A stretch of 64,000 nucleotides of DNA from Pontederia crassipes (GCA_030549335.1 CM060183.1:35028768-35092767), one strand, 5' to 3'. Shown: positions 24,348 to 36,733, counted from the first letter of the stretch. The notes: generated by a model not told the origin, from the letters alone. Numbers and translations are program-made.

Positions 24348-27344
24348 GACCTATAACAATCCATTAAACACCCTGAATTGTGCAAAAATCTTGCTCGAAT
24401 TAGGACCGTGACCAAAATATTACGAGTCATTAAAACCACACTTTTATTCTGATGTGGACACAATGAGGGCTAGAGTTACGGAACGTGATACGCCATGTTT
24501 AGACCGTTACGAAGCTCTTATGGGGTTACGAAGGCTGATTTTGAAATTTCTTCAATTTTTTTAGAATTACAACTGCAATATTTACTTAGATTTAGATAAG
24601 TTTTGGATGATTTTTAAAATCTAATCAAAGTTTATTCCGAATTTTTATTGTTTTGTCATAAAATGACTCCCAATTAAATCGAAATTTTATCAAAACCTTC
24701 AGGACACTTGGGGACTATAAATAGATGCCATAGGGGATAGAAAACGCGATTCTTGAGGCCTGGGAGAAGTGCTTGAGATCTAGGAGCCATGCTACATTGT
24801 AGAGGGCGAATTTTAAAGTTTTTTCGATGTTTGTTCGGGAGAAGCTACAGAGCAACTGAGCATGCATACTATGTAATGATCTAGAGATCATCGAAGGCGA
24901 AGAAGTCTGTCTTCTGCCTATTATTTGGATGCTCTTTACTTATGTTTCATTAGTTCTATCTTTTATGCAATAGAGATTTTTAATCTGTACGAGAAATCTG
25001 CATGAACTCGGTTGTTAGATTTGGATTTGGATTAATATAATTATTTCAGTTTCTTTTATTTATGATTGTTGACTTGCATAAAGTGCATATAGAGAATGTC
25101 ACATGAAATGGAACTGGAGCACTTAATGTAACAGAAACACGTATGAGAGGCAAGTGGCTTCAAGACGTATGTTTGTCCCTTACACTAGCATAATACTTTT
25201 AAATACATAAGAAAATATCAAATAAAGTCTTAAAATTTATAATCACTCTACATTATCGAAATGTGATCCACAAGTATTCAAGAAAAAAACTCATTATAGT
25301 GCTTGAGGTTCGATCCATAAGGAACCACTTTATGAAATCTTCAAGAAAAAGCTTCCAAACTAACTCGGTATCTACGAATGTTGAAAACAAGGGAGAAGAT
25401 ATTGTGGCAAAGTAGTGGTGAAAGAAAGTAACGCAAGTATTCTAATATTTTTTTGTTATTTTGGGAATATAAAGATAATGAGGAAATAAGAACAAGATCA
25501 CGAGAGTGCAAGACAATCAGTAGAGAGTGCTTACGGGAGGTGCTTTTGCTTTAAGACTCATCTTCTTTTGCTCTATCAATATGTGTGAAAATGACTGAAT
25601 GCCCCTTCACGTGTGTATTTGGGTAACGCAATGGTGAAAGACAATCAACTTACCCGTGACACTCTAGTGTTCGCGGGAAGTCTAGTTTACACATGTGAAG
25701 GGGTTCATATGTTCGACGCAATCGTTACTCTCATGCATGATGCGCTCAGACGTATAAACTGAACTTTCCTCTTTAGATTGAGGTAAGCCTTTATGACAAC
25801 CCAATGCCCAACGTCCTTAAAGAAATAATCTGAGAACAGAGACAACTACGGTCAGCCTGAATTCGTCTAAGAGTAATAAGGATAATCCTTCCGGGTAGAA
25901 TGCAGGGAACTAAGATTTCATGAACAACGTTTATACGATTTAAGAGAGGAGCTGATTTGGAAACAAAGCGTAAGATTGCTAAGAGTCTTCTAAACATAAC
26001 TCCTTCGTCATGTACTCTCTTGGGTCGCGAATGACGAAGGAGGAATAAGATCTTTCCTGTCGAATAGAGACTCTTATAATCGAAGGAGGCAGTAATGGTG
26101 GAGCAAGAAAAAAAATGAAAAGAACCCTACACAAACTTCAAATCTGTCTAAGATGGTCTGAATTCTTATTCAACTTGACGATATATTATCAAAGCTTCAG
26201 AATCCGCATATCCCTCTCGGGCTTTGAGCTTAGAAATGCGTGAAGTCTAAATTGAATAACAAACAATGACCATTACCGATGCAACACGAGAACCAAATGT
26301 AGAATCACTTCGTCGACGCTCGATGTCTCTGCATTTGGTCGGGCAGAGCATGTAAATATTACTCTCGAGGGTGCAGCAAGAGCGATTCAAAACCTCAATC
26401 CAAACATAGTATGAAGTTAAAAATTCACAACATAGCATGAACCGAAGATGGTTATCATTGTGGTAGAGGTAAAGTTCGACATTCAGTTCTAACGATAAAA
26501 ATAGCAATGTAAAGCAAGAACATAAAACATAAATCCACAAAGCATCAGACACCTCCCGCCTCAATTGGCCGGTTAGTTGCAATTCATCAAGGGTGAACAG
26601 ACACCTCTCACAGGTTAGCGGGACATTATTTCTTCTTAGAACTCTTGACACTCTACCTTCTCCTGAATACTTCCTCCCCAAGAAAATATCTCCCAGACCC
26701 AATGATGGAATTCCTCCTCCGCTCCATCAGTTGCTCTGCTCCAAACATCTTTTTATAAACTCCCCTCCTCGCTCCAGCTTTTGTCCCTTGACTGTAACAG
26801 TGGTCCCCCTCTCAAGCTAATAGAATTGACTTTTAGTATAATGACTCTATGAACAACTTTGGTTAATATAATTAATTTATCCTTTAAAAAAAAGAAGCAT
26901 TATAAAGTCTTGGTTGGAGGATAAAATTGAGGAGAATCAAATTGATGAATATTAATTGAAAAAAGTAGAGATATTCCTATTCTATCTATCATTTGGCTTG
27001 AAGAAAAATATTTTAAAAATATAATATTTTATATTTAAAATATTTTGTTATACATAGCTGATGTTTAATATCATAATAATAAAAAGTATTTTTATAATAA
27101 TATGATTCCATTTTTTAAAAAATAAGATACAATTGAAAAGTTGAAAAAATGGAGAATAACTATATTCTTCTATTTTAGAAGAATATGTTTATTCTTTTTT
27201 TATGAATTAATGGAAATTTCACATTTTTTAAGGTAGTTTTGTGATTTTCGAAGTTTAATTGAAATAACCTTATTTGCGTTGTGTTTGACTATGTTATCAA
27301 AATATCAAGATATTTGACATTTATTCTGCAACCAAATGACCCCT
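24348..27344. other. Repeat-derived DNA, unclassified
   Basis: About 24360-25100 looks like LTR sequence. GGGGACTATAAATAGATGCC near 24712-24730 is a TATA box in LTR-like context, followed by GAGAAGCTACAGAGC and a T-rich leader. About 25560-26820 holds a 151-codon minus frame (26247-26702) with no domain I recognise. TTTTTATAAACTCCCCTCC near 26750 could be another TATA region. About 26900-27335 is AT-rich, with MITE-like AACCAAATGACCCC at its end. No host gene supported. Confidence 0.35.
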
Positions 27345-27603
27345 TAGTGTTGATTCATTAGGGCACTAATTACTATCACTACTGATTGTCTACTTAAATA
27401 TCGATATGCATCAATGCAACATGTTTTTTTTGCTTGCATGCATGGAAAATTTTATTGATGGTGTGTATGAATATGTATAGTTTTCTTTAGCAGAAAATTT
27501 GAACTTTGTGATGAAGGGTGCCTAGTCCAACTTGTGTACCTCCTCATGAAACGCTAAGTGCCGTAGGTGAACCATTTACCTTTGAATATTACAAGTTGAG
27601 TAG
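27345..27603. repeat. Upstream duplicated block, remnant B
   Basis: Matches about 11717-12010 of copy A, including CGATATGCATCAATGCAACATG, TTGCTTGCATGC, TGAATATGTATAG and GTGATGAAGGGTGC. Homology stops at about 27603 (GAATATTACAAGTTGAGTAG). It lies upstream of copy B in the same relative order as in unit A, so it is probably what is left of the second unit's 5' flank. Confidence 0.7.
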
Positions 27604-27710
27604 GGGTCCCAGCCCGCACTGACCTAATTGTCCGGGATGAGACTTGGTCAAACAAACAAAAAATTCATTGGGTTCCGAGTCTAATGCATGAAAACTCAAC
27701 TCGGGACCCA

Positions 27711-28500
27711 CACTACAAGAAATTTGTCGTTTAGCGACGCAAAATAGTGATGCAAAATTATCCGAACGCTAATTCATCTCGTCTAGCGTCAAAATTGCCT
27801 CCTAGTAGCGTCGACTCAGTGTCACATTCGTGTTACAAAAAGTCGACGCTAAACTCGGCGCCATCGCGATCCTAGATAGACGCTATTATGACGCGTCAAG
27901 ACTGAAAATTGCATGGTAAATTATAGCGTTATATTGATGTTAACAAGTCGTGAGACAAGTTAGTGTCAACAATAGTGCGACGCTAAATCGACACAAGTCC
28001 AGAGACAATTTTGCCGTCCTCAACTTGCGTTGTATTGGCGTTGACCAGGTGTGGCGCTATTAGCGTCAAAAAGCTTGCGTCGCTAAGTTGATGCTAGATT
28101 TTGTGTTGGCGTCAAGACAAGTCGACTCTAATGTGAAGCTAATGCGGCACCAACATTAGAATTTTTAAGAATATACAAGTATTTATATAAGTAATGTTAA
28201 TTATTATTCATATTTAGGTAATGTTAATTTGTATAATTATATATGTTATTTATACTAAATACAAACATATATATGCTACCTATATTAATAATACATATAC
28301 ATATATATATATACACATATACATATACATAGAGACACATATAAATACATATACATAGAGACACATACAAATACATATACATATACATACATATGCAATA
28401 GCCATCGCGATGCTACTTCACATTACATATACATACTATACAATACTATATACTATACTTAACTATATTATACACACCATGCTATTCATACATTGTACTC
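27711..28500. mobile_element. CACTA (En/Spm) transposon 5' terminus and subterminal repeats
   Basis: Starts with CACTACAAGAAATTTGTCG, the characteristic CACTA terminus. It is followed by many short direct and inverted TAGCGTC/GACGCTA motifs (for example near 27730, 27782, 27804, 27976 and 28058), as in subterminal repeat regions. The preceding three bases CCA could be half of a 3-bp target duplication. No convincing matching 3' end (TTTCTTGTAGTG) and no transposase were found in the window. The right boundary given is where the subterminal motifs fade. Confidence 0.65.
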
Positions 28501-28859
28501 TAATTCTCAAATTCCAAAATTAGGAGAATAGTGCTTCTTCATTTTTCATGAGATTCAAATGGCGATTATCGAAGATCCGACCGTCGGATCATCGTGAAAT
28601 TTGTACCTCTTGTAGATCATGGAACACAAAATTTTCAGTATTTTTTGACAATTTTAGGAGGTCGGATGGCAGGGTTAAGAACCTAGGAAAAGAAAGGCTT
28701 CCAACGGTCATCAACTGAGTCAGGTGGGAATCGATCAAAATGGAAATTATAGACTCGTAGAGACGCAAGCTCTCCGGACATACAAGAATTGTGGCGATTG
28801 GAGGTCGGAGAAAATTCAATAAAATGAGAAAAGTTTCAGAATAGAAACAGTCGGTTCTC

Positions 28860-29150
28860 CGCGGTCCTCGCTCGAATTGCCGGTGCACCGGATCGGCAGC
28901 TTGCGGCCGGATCCAGCCACCTACGAGCTTGATCCGGCCGCCTGAGTGCTGGATTCGCTGCCTGCTGTTGGATCCGACCCTTAGTGCACCGGATCCGTTG
29001 TCTGTGGTCGGATCCGATCGCCTGCGGTCAGATTCGGATGCCTGTGTGCCGAATCGATCGCCTTGCGTCGAATCTGCCACCTGTAGTCGGATTCGACCAT
29101 TTATGCGTCGCATCAGCTGCTTGCGATCGGATCCGGCCGCACTGGCTGCA
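28860..29150. repeat. ~20-bp GC-rich minisatellite
   Basis: About 13 imperfect units of ~20 bp resembling ATCCGNCCGCCTGCGNTCGG, with GGATCCG or GATTCG recurring every 19-22 bases. The periodicity produces long open frames on both strands (a 224-codon minus frame at 28589-29263 and a 123-codon plus frame), which I do not regard as genes. Confidence 0.75.
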
Positions 29151-29251
29151 GAGTTGAGAGAGAGGGACATGGAGAGGGACTGGGGGAGGGCGGCCGGAGT
29201 TGACAAAGAGGAAGAGGGAGCGGTGGCCGAAATAGAGGGAGTCGCTGTTGC

Positions 29252-29862
29252 CAAGGTAGTCAAGATCAGGATCTTATGTAAGATTGGAAGGGTTCCGTAA
29301 GATCGAAAATCGTAAGATCGAATCGGAGATCGTAAGATCCTACCTATACATTAAAATAATATTTTAATATATAAAATTATGTAAAATAATATTTTTAAAG
29401 TAAATTTGTAATATTTTAAATTATAAATAATGTTATCTTGAGTACTATCCTATTAAGACTTGTTACAAATGCATATATATACTATTTGCATAATAATAAT
29501 TTAATATAGTTTGACAAAAAATGGCAATAATATGACGAATATGAAATAACATTATATAATAACTTTTAATATACATTTATAATAGAGTTATTTTGTGCAA
29601 AAATGTTTTTACAATTTTAATTATAACCAATAACCTTTTTCTTAATTTTATTTCTCAAAAAAATCATGTTGTACTTGGTGAAAATTTAAAAAACAAAATA
29701 AAAAATTGGATTAGTAGGATCGGTAGGATCTTACGATCTTAACGATCTTGCTATTACGATCCTACCGATCCTACAAAAATGATCTCAAAATTGTGATCGA
29801 GATCGCAGATCCTAGGTAGGATAGTACAATTTTATGATTAAGATCGCGATTTTGATAACCAT
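29252..29862. mobile_element. TIR element rich in GATC motifs
   Basis: The left end reads TAGTCAAGATCAGGATCTTA and the reverse complement of the right end reads TTATCAAAATCGCGATCTTA, an imperfect inverted repeat of about 30 bp. Both ends carry clusters of GATCGTAAGATC-like motifs (29300-29345 and 29715-29815) around an AT-rich middle. Flanking CCAAGG and CCATGG may be a diverged target duplication. No coding capacity, so a non-autonomous element of unknown superfamily. Confidence 0.55.
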
Positions 29863-29969
29863 GGTTGTTGCCGTGGGAGAGAGAGGTAGAGGAGGAGAGA
29901 TAGAAATAGAGAAAGGAGGAGAATGGAAAAGAGGGAAAATATAGGGAGAGAGGGGATGCGGGAACGAGA

Positions 29970-29996
29970 GGGGGGGGGGGGGGGGGGGGGGGGGGG
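29970..29996. repeat. Poly-G tract
   Basis: 27 consecutive G within a GAGAGG-rich stretch (29875-30005). Assembly length here is likely unreliable. Confidence 0.9.
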
Positions 29997-30019
29997 AGGG
30001 AGAGTGGGCAGGAAAATAT

Positions 30020-30507
30020 TACAATTAGTGATGGATATATTTGGCGTCCGTCAGTAATTCTAAAGGAAGTACTCGTCGATAAATAAAATAATATTATTTT
30101 TATTAATGTTTATATAACAAATTTTATTATTAAACATTATAATATTCTATATTAACATATACGACTAAAAACATTAATAATCATAATAATATAATAAATA
30201 TTATTAGTAAATGTAAGATGGATATGTATTATATTATAAATATTCATAAAAAAAATATTGCAATTACCGACGATTACATTCTTCGGAATTATCGAAGGAT
30301 TTGAAATCCGTCGATAATTTCGTAGGAAGCTCCTATCGGTAATTAAAGTAATAACATTTTTTTTATCAATATCTATATTATATCATCTAGAGAAACTTTC
30401 CATCACATTTGGCAAATTATTTTTCTGGTAGGTAGGATGCACTACTTCCTTGTAGTTGCAAGTTCAAACCCCAATACCTCTTTTCTTGTCATTTATTTCT
30501 TCACTCG

Positions 30508-30570
<63 letters not shown>

Positions 30571-32400
30571 CATATTAGATTTAAACCAAGTTATTCAAAT
30601 TATTTTTTATGTATTGATAAAAAAATATGTGGTTTGAAATTAATCATTACTAATAGTAAAATATTAATCATATTCTTAAATTATTAATCACTATTTTTTA
30701 TTTATAACAATAAATAATTGTATATAAATGCACCTTTAATTAATGTGAACTAAAATTTTAACATAATGATTATTTTTTTGTATAAATCACAATATGACTC
30801 TTTAAAAATATAAAAGACGTTAAAAAACAAATAAGAAGTAAATTAATATAATTTTGAATAAAATTAATTGAAAGACTTAAAACTTATAAATTTATGATTA
30901 CAGTGGAAATTTACTTGATAATGTTGACATACATATAATATTAATGTTAATCAATATGTGTATAAAATGTGTTGAAGAGTTATGATTAAAATTATTTATC
31001 ATTTTTTTATTTTCTCATAATTATTTTTATTTTTTGTCTTTAATTTTCTCATATGTGTTATATTATAAATATTAATAATAAAATATTAAAATAGATGACC
31101 ACCACAAAACATATGCAAAAGTACAATGTCGATGAATAAAATACGATGATCTCTCAGTTAGATGACCTCTCGTCAATTGAACAATGTAAATGGATGATTG
31201 TATTTTTTAAAAATAAAGTTAGATGATCTTGTAGTTATAAGAGTAAAGTTGGATGACTGTCTCAATTTTGAATATTAAAGTTACGACAACCTACGTTCGA
31301 TGACCACGGATTTTAGAAGTTTAATTTGGATGACCTTATTGTTATAATAATTTAAGTTTGATGACCGAAATATTTCGAAGTTAAAGTTGGATGACAATTA
31401 TTTTCTTTATAAAAGAGTTGATGTTCACTCACGAAATTATTCCATTCACAATCGCTAGACCTCTCAGTAATTAAAATAATAATTTATTATTAATGTTTAT
31501 AATATAAAATTTTATATTAATACATATAATTAATATCAATACATATACTATTATTAATGTGTAATAATATTATATATATAATTATTCCATTCACAGTCAT
31601 TAGACCTCTTAGTAATTAAAATAATAATTTATTATTAATGTTTATAATATAAAATTTTATATTAATACATATAATTAATATCAATACATATACTATTATT
31701 AATGTGTAATAATATTATTATTATATATAAATATTGATAATAAATTATATTATTTTAATTACTGACCTGTAATTCTTTCGAAATTACCGAAGGATGTTAA
31801 ATCCTTCAGTAATTTCGAAGGCATTATCCTTTACTAATTAAAATAATAATATATTATTAATGTCTATAATATAAGACATATATCTTTTCCATTTACTTAA
31901 AATATTTATAATATAATATCACATTACTAATGTTTATAATCATATATATTAATATATATAATTAATATCAATACATGTACTATTATTCATGTTTAACAAT
32001 AATATTACATATATAAACATTGATAATAAATGATATTATTTTAACTACCGATGAGTAATTCCTTCGAAATTATCGACGGATGCTAAATCATTCAATAATT
32101 TCGAAGGCATTATCCTCGTTAATTAAAATAATAATATATTATTAATATCTATAATATAATACATATCTCTCTTCCATTTACTTAAAATATTTATAATAGA
32201 ATATTATATTACTAATCTTTATAATCATATATATTAATGCATATAATTAATATAAATATATATACTATTATTCATGCTTAATAATAATATTATATAAATA
32301 AATATTAATAATAAATGATATTATTTTAGTTACCGATGGATAATTATTTCGAAATTATCGACGGATGTTAAATTCTTTAGTAATATGTTAAATGGGAAAA
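30020..32400. repeat. AT-rich tandem repeats with ACCGACGG/TTTCGAA motifs
   Basis: A segment containing TTCGAAATTATCGACGGAT recurs at about 31750, 32035 and 32320 (period ~285). Within it, a 144-bp unit beginning TTATTCCATTCACA is duplicated at about 31435-31578 and 31579-31720. Related motifs occur at 30255-30345. The ACCGAYGG and CCGTCGATAATT motifs in both orientations resemble subterminal repeats of CACTA-like elements, but no termini were identified. An AT tract lies at about 30510-30568. No genes. Confidence 0.6.
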
Positions 32401-33240
32401 TGTGTACAAACCATTTTCAAGATTCATTGTTAATATAATCAAACCATGAGAAATGATAATGCTTTGCATAAGAACCTATAATCCACTAATCACATCCATA
32501 TATATCCAAACAATGACAACTTCATCATGTGCTTAATATAGATAACCAGAGACATTCTACTTTTAATCATAATTACTAATAGAATAGTGACTTAATAAAA
32601 CATGGAGCATCATATGCACATTCTCTAATCTTATCATCTAAGAGAGCCAAGTTGATTCAATCATTCACATCATTAAAGGAGATGAGAAGAATTTTAAATC
32701 CCCTCAACATATCTTTAAGATTTATATTAAAATCCTATTAATCATAATCCTCTATCTTTCTTCTTCTTCTTATTCCTCCTCCTTCCTTCCTTTTCTTCTT
32801 CTCCTCTCCTTTCTTCTTCTTGATATGGACAGCTCCCTTCTCCTTGTTGCTGTCCGTGTTGCTCCTTGGTGAGTGCTGCTCCTTGGTGAGTGGAGAGAGG
32901 GAGAAAGAGACGGAGATTGTGAGTGGTAGGGAATGAGAGAGAGGTTGATGTGAGTGGAGACTTCCTTCACTTGTGTTGCTGCTGGTGCTTCAGTGGAGGG
33001 CCTCCACTTTCCTGCTGCTGCCGAGAAGTAAGAGAGGGAGGGTGTGAAGCAGAGAGTGGAAGTGGGAGAGAGAGAACTGTAGGTGTGAACCCAAATGGGG
33101 ATTTCGGCTGGATGAGCGTAAGTGAAATGGTTAGGCAGTAGGGTTTAGAACATACGAAAGTATACATGTACCTATACCTTTGGTTTCTTTTAATTTTTTT
33201 TCTTTTCTTTTATTCTATTTTTGGGAATATTACACACGCA
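32401..33240. other. Intergenic DNA between repeats and copy B
   Basis: Contains a pyrimidine-rich run (32755-32820), a short tandem of TGCTCCTTGGTGAGTG (32870-32892) and GAGAGA-rich sequence to 33080. It ends with GGGAATATTACA near 33222-33233, the style of a Gypsy LTR end, just left of where homology to JAR1 intron 3 begins. No coding evidence. Confidence 0.35.
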
Positions 33241-33334
33241 AAGATGACTTGCTCGTTAGACTCTTAATTAAACATTATTGTATAGCTTATTCTGCATGTA
33301 TTTGGTGCTCATATTGTTTTCACGACAACTGCAG

Positions 33335-33861
33335 GCTTATATCGGTACCGGCTGGGTGACATTGTCCGGGTGGCAGGGTTCCACGAGCTCCAGTTCATTT
33401 GCAGGAGAAGCCTACTCCTCAGCATCAACATCGCCAAGAACACGGAGAAGGACCTGCATTTGGCTGTGGAAGAAGCCAGCAAGCTCCTGGAAGCGGAGAA
33501 GCTGGAGTTCGTGGACTTCACTAGCCAGGTGGACACTTCGTCGGACCCCGGGCGCTACGTCATCTACTGGGAGCTCAACGGCGATGCTACGGACGACGTG
33601 CTGAGCAGCTGCTGCAACTGCCTGGACCCCTCCTTCGTGGACGCCCGCTACGTCTCGTCCAGGAAGGTCCGGTCCATCGGGCCACTGGAGCTGCGCATCC
33701 TCCGGAAGGGAACGTTTCAGAAGATCCTGTACCACTATCTGAGCCTCGGCGCCGCCGTCAGCCAGTTCAAGACGCCGCGTTTCGTCGGCCCGTGCAACGC
33801 CAAGGTCCTGCAGATCCTGTGCAGGAACGTCGTCGCCAGCTATTTCAGCACCGTCTACTGA
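33335..33861 (+). pseudogene. JAR1: JAR1-like last-exon fragment (copy B)
   Basis: Only exon 4 of the GH3/JAR1-type gene is present. It begins after a kept acceptor (AACTGCAG| at 33334) and runs open to TGA, 527 bases against 539 in copies A and C. The difference is a 12-base in-frame deletion that removes NSTP from the [14 protein letters not shown] segment. [11 protein letters not shown] and the SYFSTVY end are kept. About 90 bases of intron 3 are recognisable to the left (from ~33245), then homology stops. No exons 1-3 occur anywhere in 22.4-33.2 kb. It cannot encode a complete enzyme, which needs the N-terminal ATP and acyl-binding domain. The open frame suggests recent truncation or a fragment that could be spliced into some transcript; which of these is unknown. 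Confidence 0.9.
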
Positions 33862-34170
33862 TCACAGTTTAAGTTAGGGGATAAGAAATGAAGAAGGAAA
33901 GATTAATCCTTCCTTATGTAATTATAGTTTTGAAGCCGGCCACTTCGACGTGTTCTTCCTACCTGCCAAACTACTTGTTAATCAATTAATCTTTTGATTT
34001 GTCCTCTTGATCTCGAGTTGAAAAGGAAGAGGTGTAGTTAGTAGTTTGGATGTGGAAATCTTTGTTCCTTGCTTTCTTTCAGCATCACTCCGACAACTGT
34101 CTCGGCCATGGCCGCCCGCCCTTTTCCTACTCCATGTCGCCATGGACCGTGCCAATAAATAATTGACACC
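33862..34170 (+). repeat. 3' flank of copy B, first part
   Basis: Matches the 3' flank of copy A from the stop codon (CACAGTTTAAGTTAGGGGATA) through GCCATGGACCGTGCCAATAA. It is then interrupted by an insertion at 34171 and resumes at about 36734. Confidence 0.8.
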
Positions 34171-36728
34171 CTAACATTTCTAAAATCGTCCCTCCGTAGG
34201 CAGTCAAGTTGATTCGAGAGTGCTATACTATTGACAATAATCTTGACTATTCAACAATTTGTATACGTGGCAACAAATATAATAATAAAATAACCTAGAA
34301 CCCTATTATAAATGCGGAAGTGTTAGAATATTAAAACACACTAAGCACTTAATGCAATCCACAAAAAAGTGGGCAATGACAATAACATCCAATAAAATCT
34401 CGACAATAGTCACATATTTGATTACAACGAAAAAGACCATAATAACCTTCCGATATAAAGATGAATTATTCAAATAATGTAATTACAAAGAAAAACGTTA
34501 TTGAGTGCAACGAGTCATGTGCAACAATCCCTTGAGCACTGCGTTCTTCATCACTCCTCTCTAGGTAAGATTCTCACCTGCAAAATCTCAATTGCAGGGG
34601 CATCGAATATCGTGAGCGAAAACGTCCAGTATAATAGATCCATAGGCTATAAATTAATAATCAAACATGCTTGAAACAATAACGGATAAGGAATAACATA
34701 CTTTGCTATGAACAAATAATCTCTTTTCTCATTATAATCAATGATTTGGTGGCATAAGACAATAAATCATCATGTCTATACTTTATACTTTACTATGTCC
34801 ATACTCTATTCTCTCCTATAACTTTGCTTTGTCTTTACTATGCCATACTCTATACTTTATCATACATTACTTTGTCATGCTTTGCCACACTTTGCTATGC
34901 TTTACTTCATCATGCTATACTGTACTTTACTTTTCCATACTTTACTATTCTATAATTTACCCTTTTCCTAAGTGAGGAAGGCCCATTTCATTTTGCACTA
35001 CATTGGACATGATTTCAAGCGGGCCTAACAAAAGTAGGACCCAACCATGGAGTTTGGACCCAAAAAGGTCATTTACGTCTTTTGCAACAGAGCCCGGATC
35101 GAGTAAGGGAAATTTAGGTCGGGTCTTCTATTTAGGATCCATGTACGTGACTCGGACTGAGTCGGGGTTCAACTCGGGTCGGATCAGTGTTCGTACTTTG
35201 AAATCGATTTGGAATTCTCTCTGTCCCTGGACCGGTCGACCTTTCCTACTGGACCGGTCGACCGCTCCCCTTGGACCAGTCGACCGCTCCCATTGGCCGA
35301 TTGATCATTCTCTTTCACTTATCGATCGACCGTCCATAATGGATCGATCAACCGTCATCGATCCGATCGACCGCTCGCATTGGATCGGTCGATCGCTCTC
35401 CTGGCGATGTGCGCTGCCGGATCGATCGACGGATCTCCTTGAATCAGTCGACCGTTCCCGACGGAATGCTTGTGCCTTATAGAGCCAGTCGAACATTCTT
35501 GTTGAATCGGTCGATCGTTCTTCTGTTCGGTCGATTGTCTGCGACTAGAAATAGAGCCGCCCTTCGGTCGATCGATCCGGACGACACGCTTGTGCCTTAT
35601 AGAGTCAGTCGACCATTCTTGTTAAATCGGTCGACCGTTCTTTTGTTCGGTCGATTGTCCTCATGGGGCCGGTCGATCGATCCTGTAGTCGGTCAACCGA
35701 TCCTGTGGTTGGAAACAAAGCTGCCCGTCGGATCACGATGGTTACAATACAAAAGTTGTAACTCATTGTCTCTAAATCACTATGGCATCATCACACGCAT
35801 CATATGATCAAAGATTTATTGCCTATGAGAATTAAACGTCTAAGGTACCTTTTTTATCGTTCTTTGGTTCGTCGACGATCTCTGCGTCGTCTTCTCCGGC
35901 GCCAATCAGTCCTGGCCGACGAGGAGGGGCGTCTGTCCTTCACGTACGTCGCTGGAGGGTTGCTGCGTGTGTCGGAGGAGCGTCGGATCGTCCCTGCTCT
36001 GCTCGTCATCTGTGCTCGCGTCTCGTCGGAGCAGGGGAAGAAGAACGGAGGAGGCGGTGGTGGCAGCCGTACGCAGGGAAGTCTAGAGGGGTGCGAGGGC
36101 TTCTTCTCATGCTCCTTTTATAGCTTCAGGCCGGCCACTGATTCGGGATGTAATTGGAGAGCGAATCGGGGAGGAAATCTCTCTCCCGATTTATTGTTCA
36201 TCGTTTCCTTCTTTCTTTTTATTTCAAATATCTTTCCTTTCTTGCTCCTCCCATTATCTGAATTTGATTTAGCATTTAAATTCTTTCCATGTTTGTGTTG
36301 ATTCTTGTCAGATGTTACACAATGCATGTTCGAATTCAAATTCCTTTCCTATTTGGATCCTTCCGCGTTTTAATTTTGTTTATTTGATTTTGAATTGAAT
36401 TTTGAATCCCCTTCCTCTTTTGGTCTTTCCTTGTTCTGAATTTAATTTGTATTCAATTCCTTTCCATATCCGTGTTGATGCTTACCATACGTTACACTAT
36501 TTGTGTTCGAATCCTTTCCTCTTTTGTATTCTTCTATCTTTTGATTCTGAATTAAATTTGAACCCCTTCCTCTTTGGTTTCTTTCACGTTTTAATTATTT
36601 TTTTTTCCTTTCTGATCTTTTCAGGTTTTTGATTCCTCATTTCCCGATTTGGATTAAAATTGAATTCAAATTTCTTTCCTTGTTTGATTTTTTTTAATTC
36701 ATTTCCTTAATTGAAATTCACAAGCATT
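34171..36728 (+). mobile_element. 2.56-kb LTR-like insertion in copy B flank
   Basis: Defined by comparison with copy A's flank: homology stops at GACACC (ends 34170) and resumes at ATGTGG (36734). ACACC occurs on both sides (34166-34170 and 36729-36733), a 5-bp target duplication. The insertion lacks coding domains. It has a TATA-like CTTTTATAGC at about 36114-36123 followed by a T-rich leader, and its U3-like half contains the GGTCGACCGG cluster. This fits a large solo LTR, probably Gypsy. The terminal bases do not show a clean TG...CA. Confidence 0.6.
35225..35705. repeat. Cluster of GGTCGACCGG-like palindromic motifs
   Basis: Dozens of short variants of GGTCGACCG, GATCGATCG and CGGTCGATCG occur within ~480 bp. 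Inside it a ~120-bp unit containing GCTTGTGCCTTATAGAG is duplicated (about 35468 and 35588). A smaller cluster of the same motif lies in the solo LTR at 2085-2345. Confidence 0.75.
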
Positions 36729-36733
36729 ACACC

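Noticed and set aside
28589..29263. 224-codon minus-strand frame
   Set aside because: Its N-terminal half is low-complexity Ser/Ala/Thr and its middle follows the 20-bp minisatellite. No domain is recognisable.
30440..30470. TTCCTTGTAGTTG as the missing CACTA 3' terminus
   Set aside because: Two mismatches to the expected TTTCTTGTAGTG and no 3-bp target duplication partner for the CCA at 27708.
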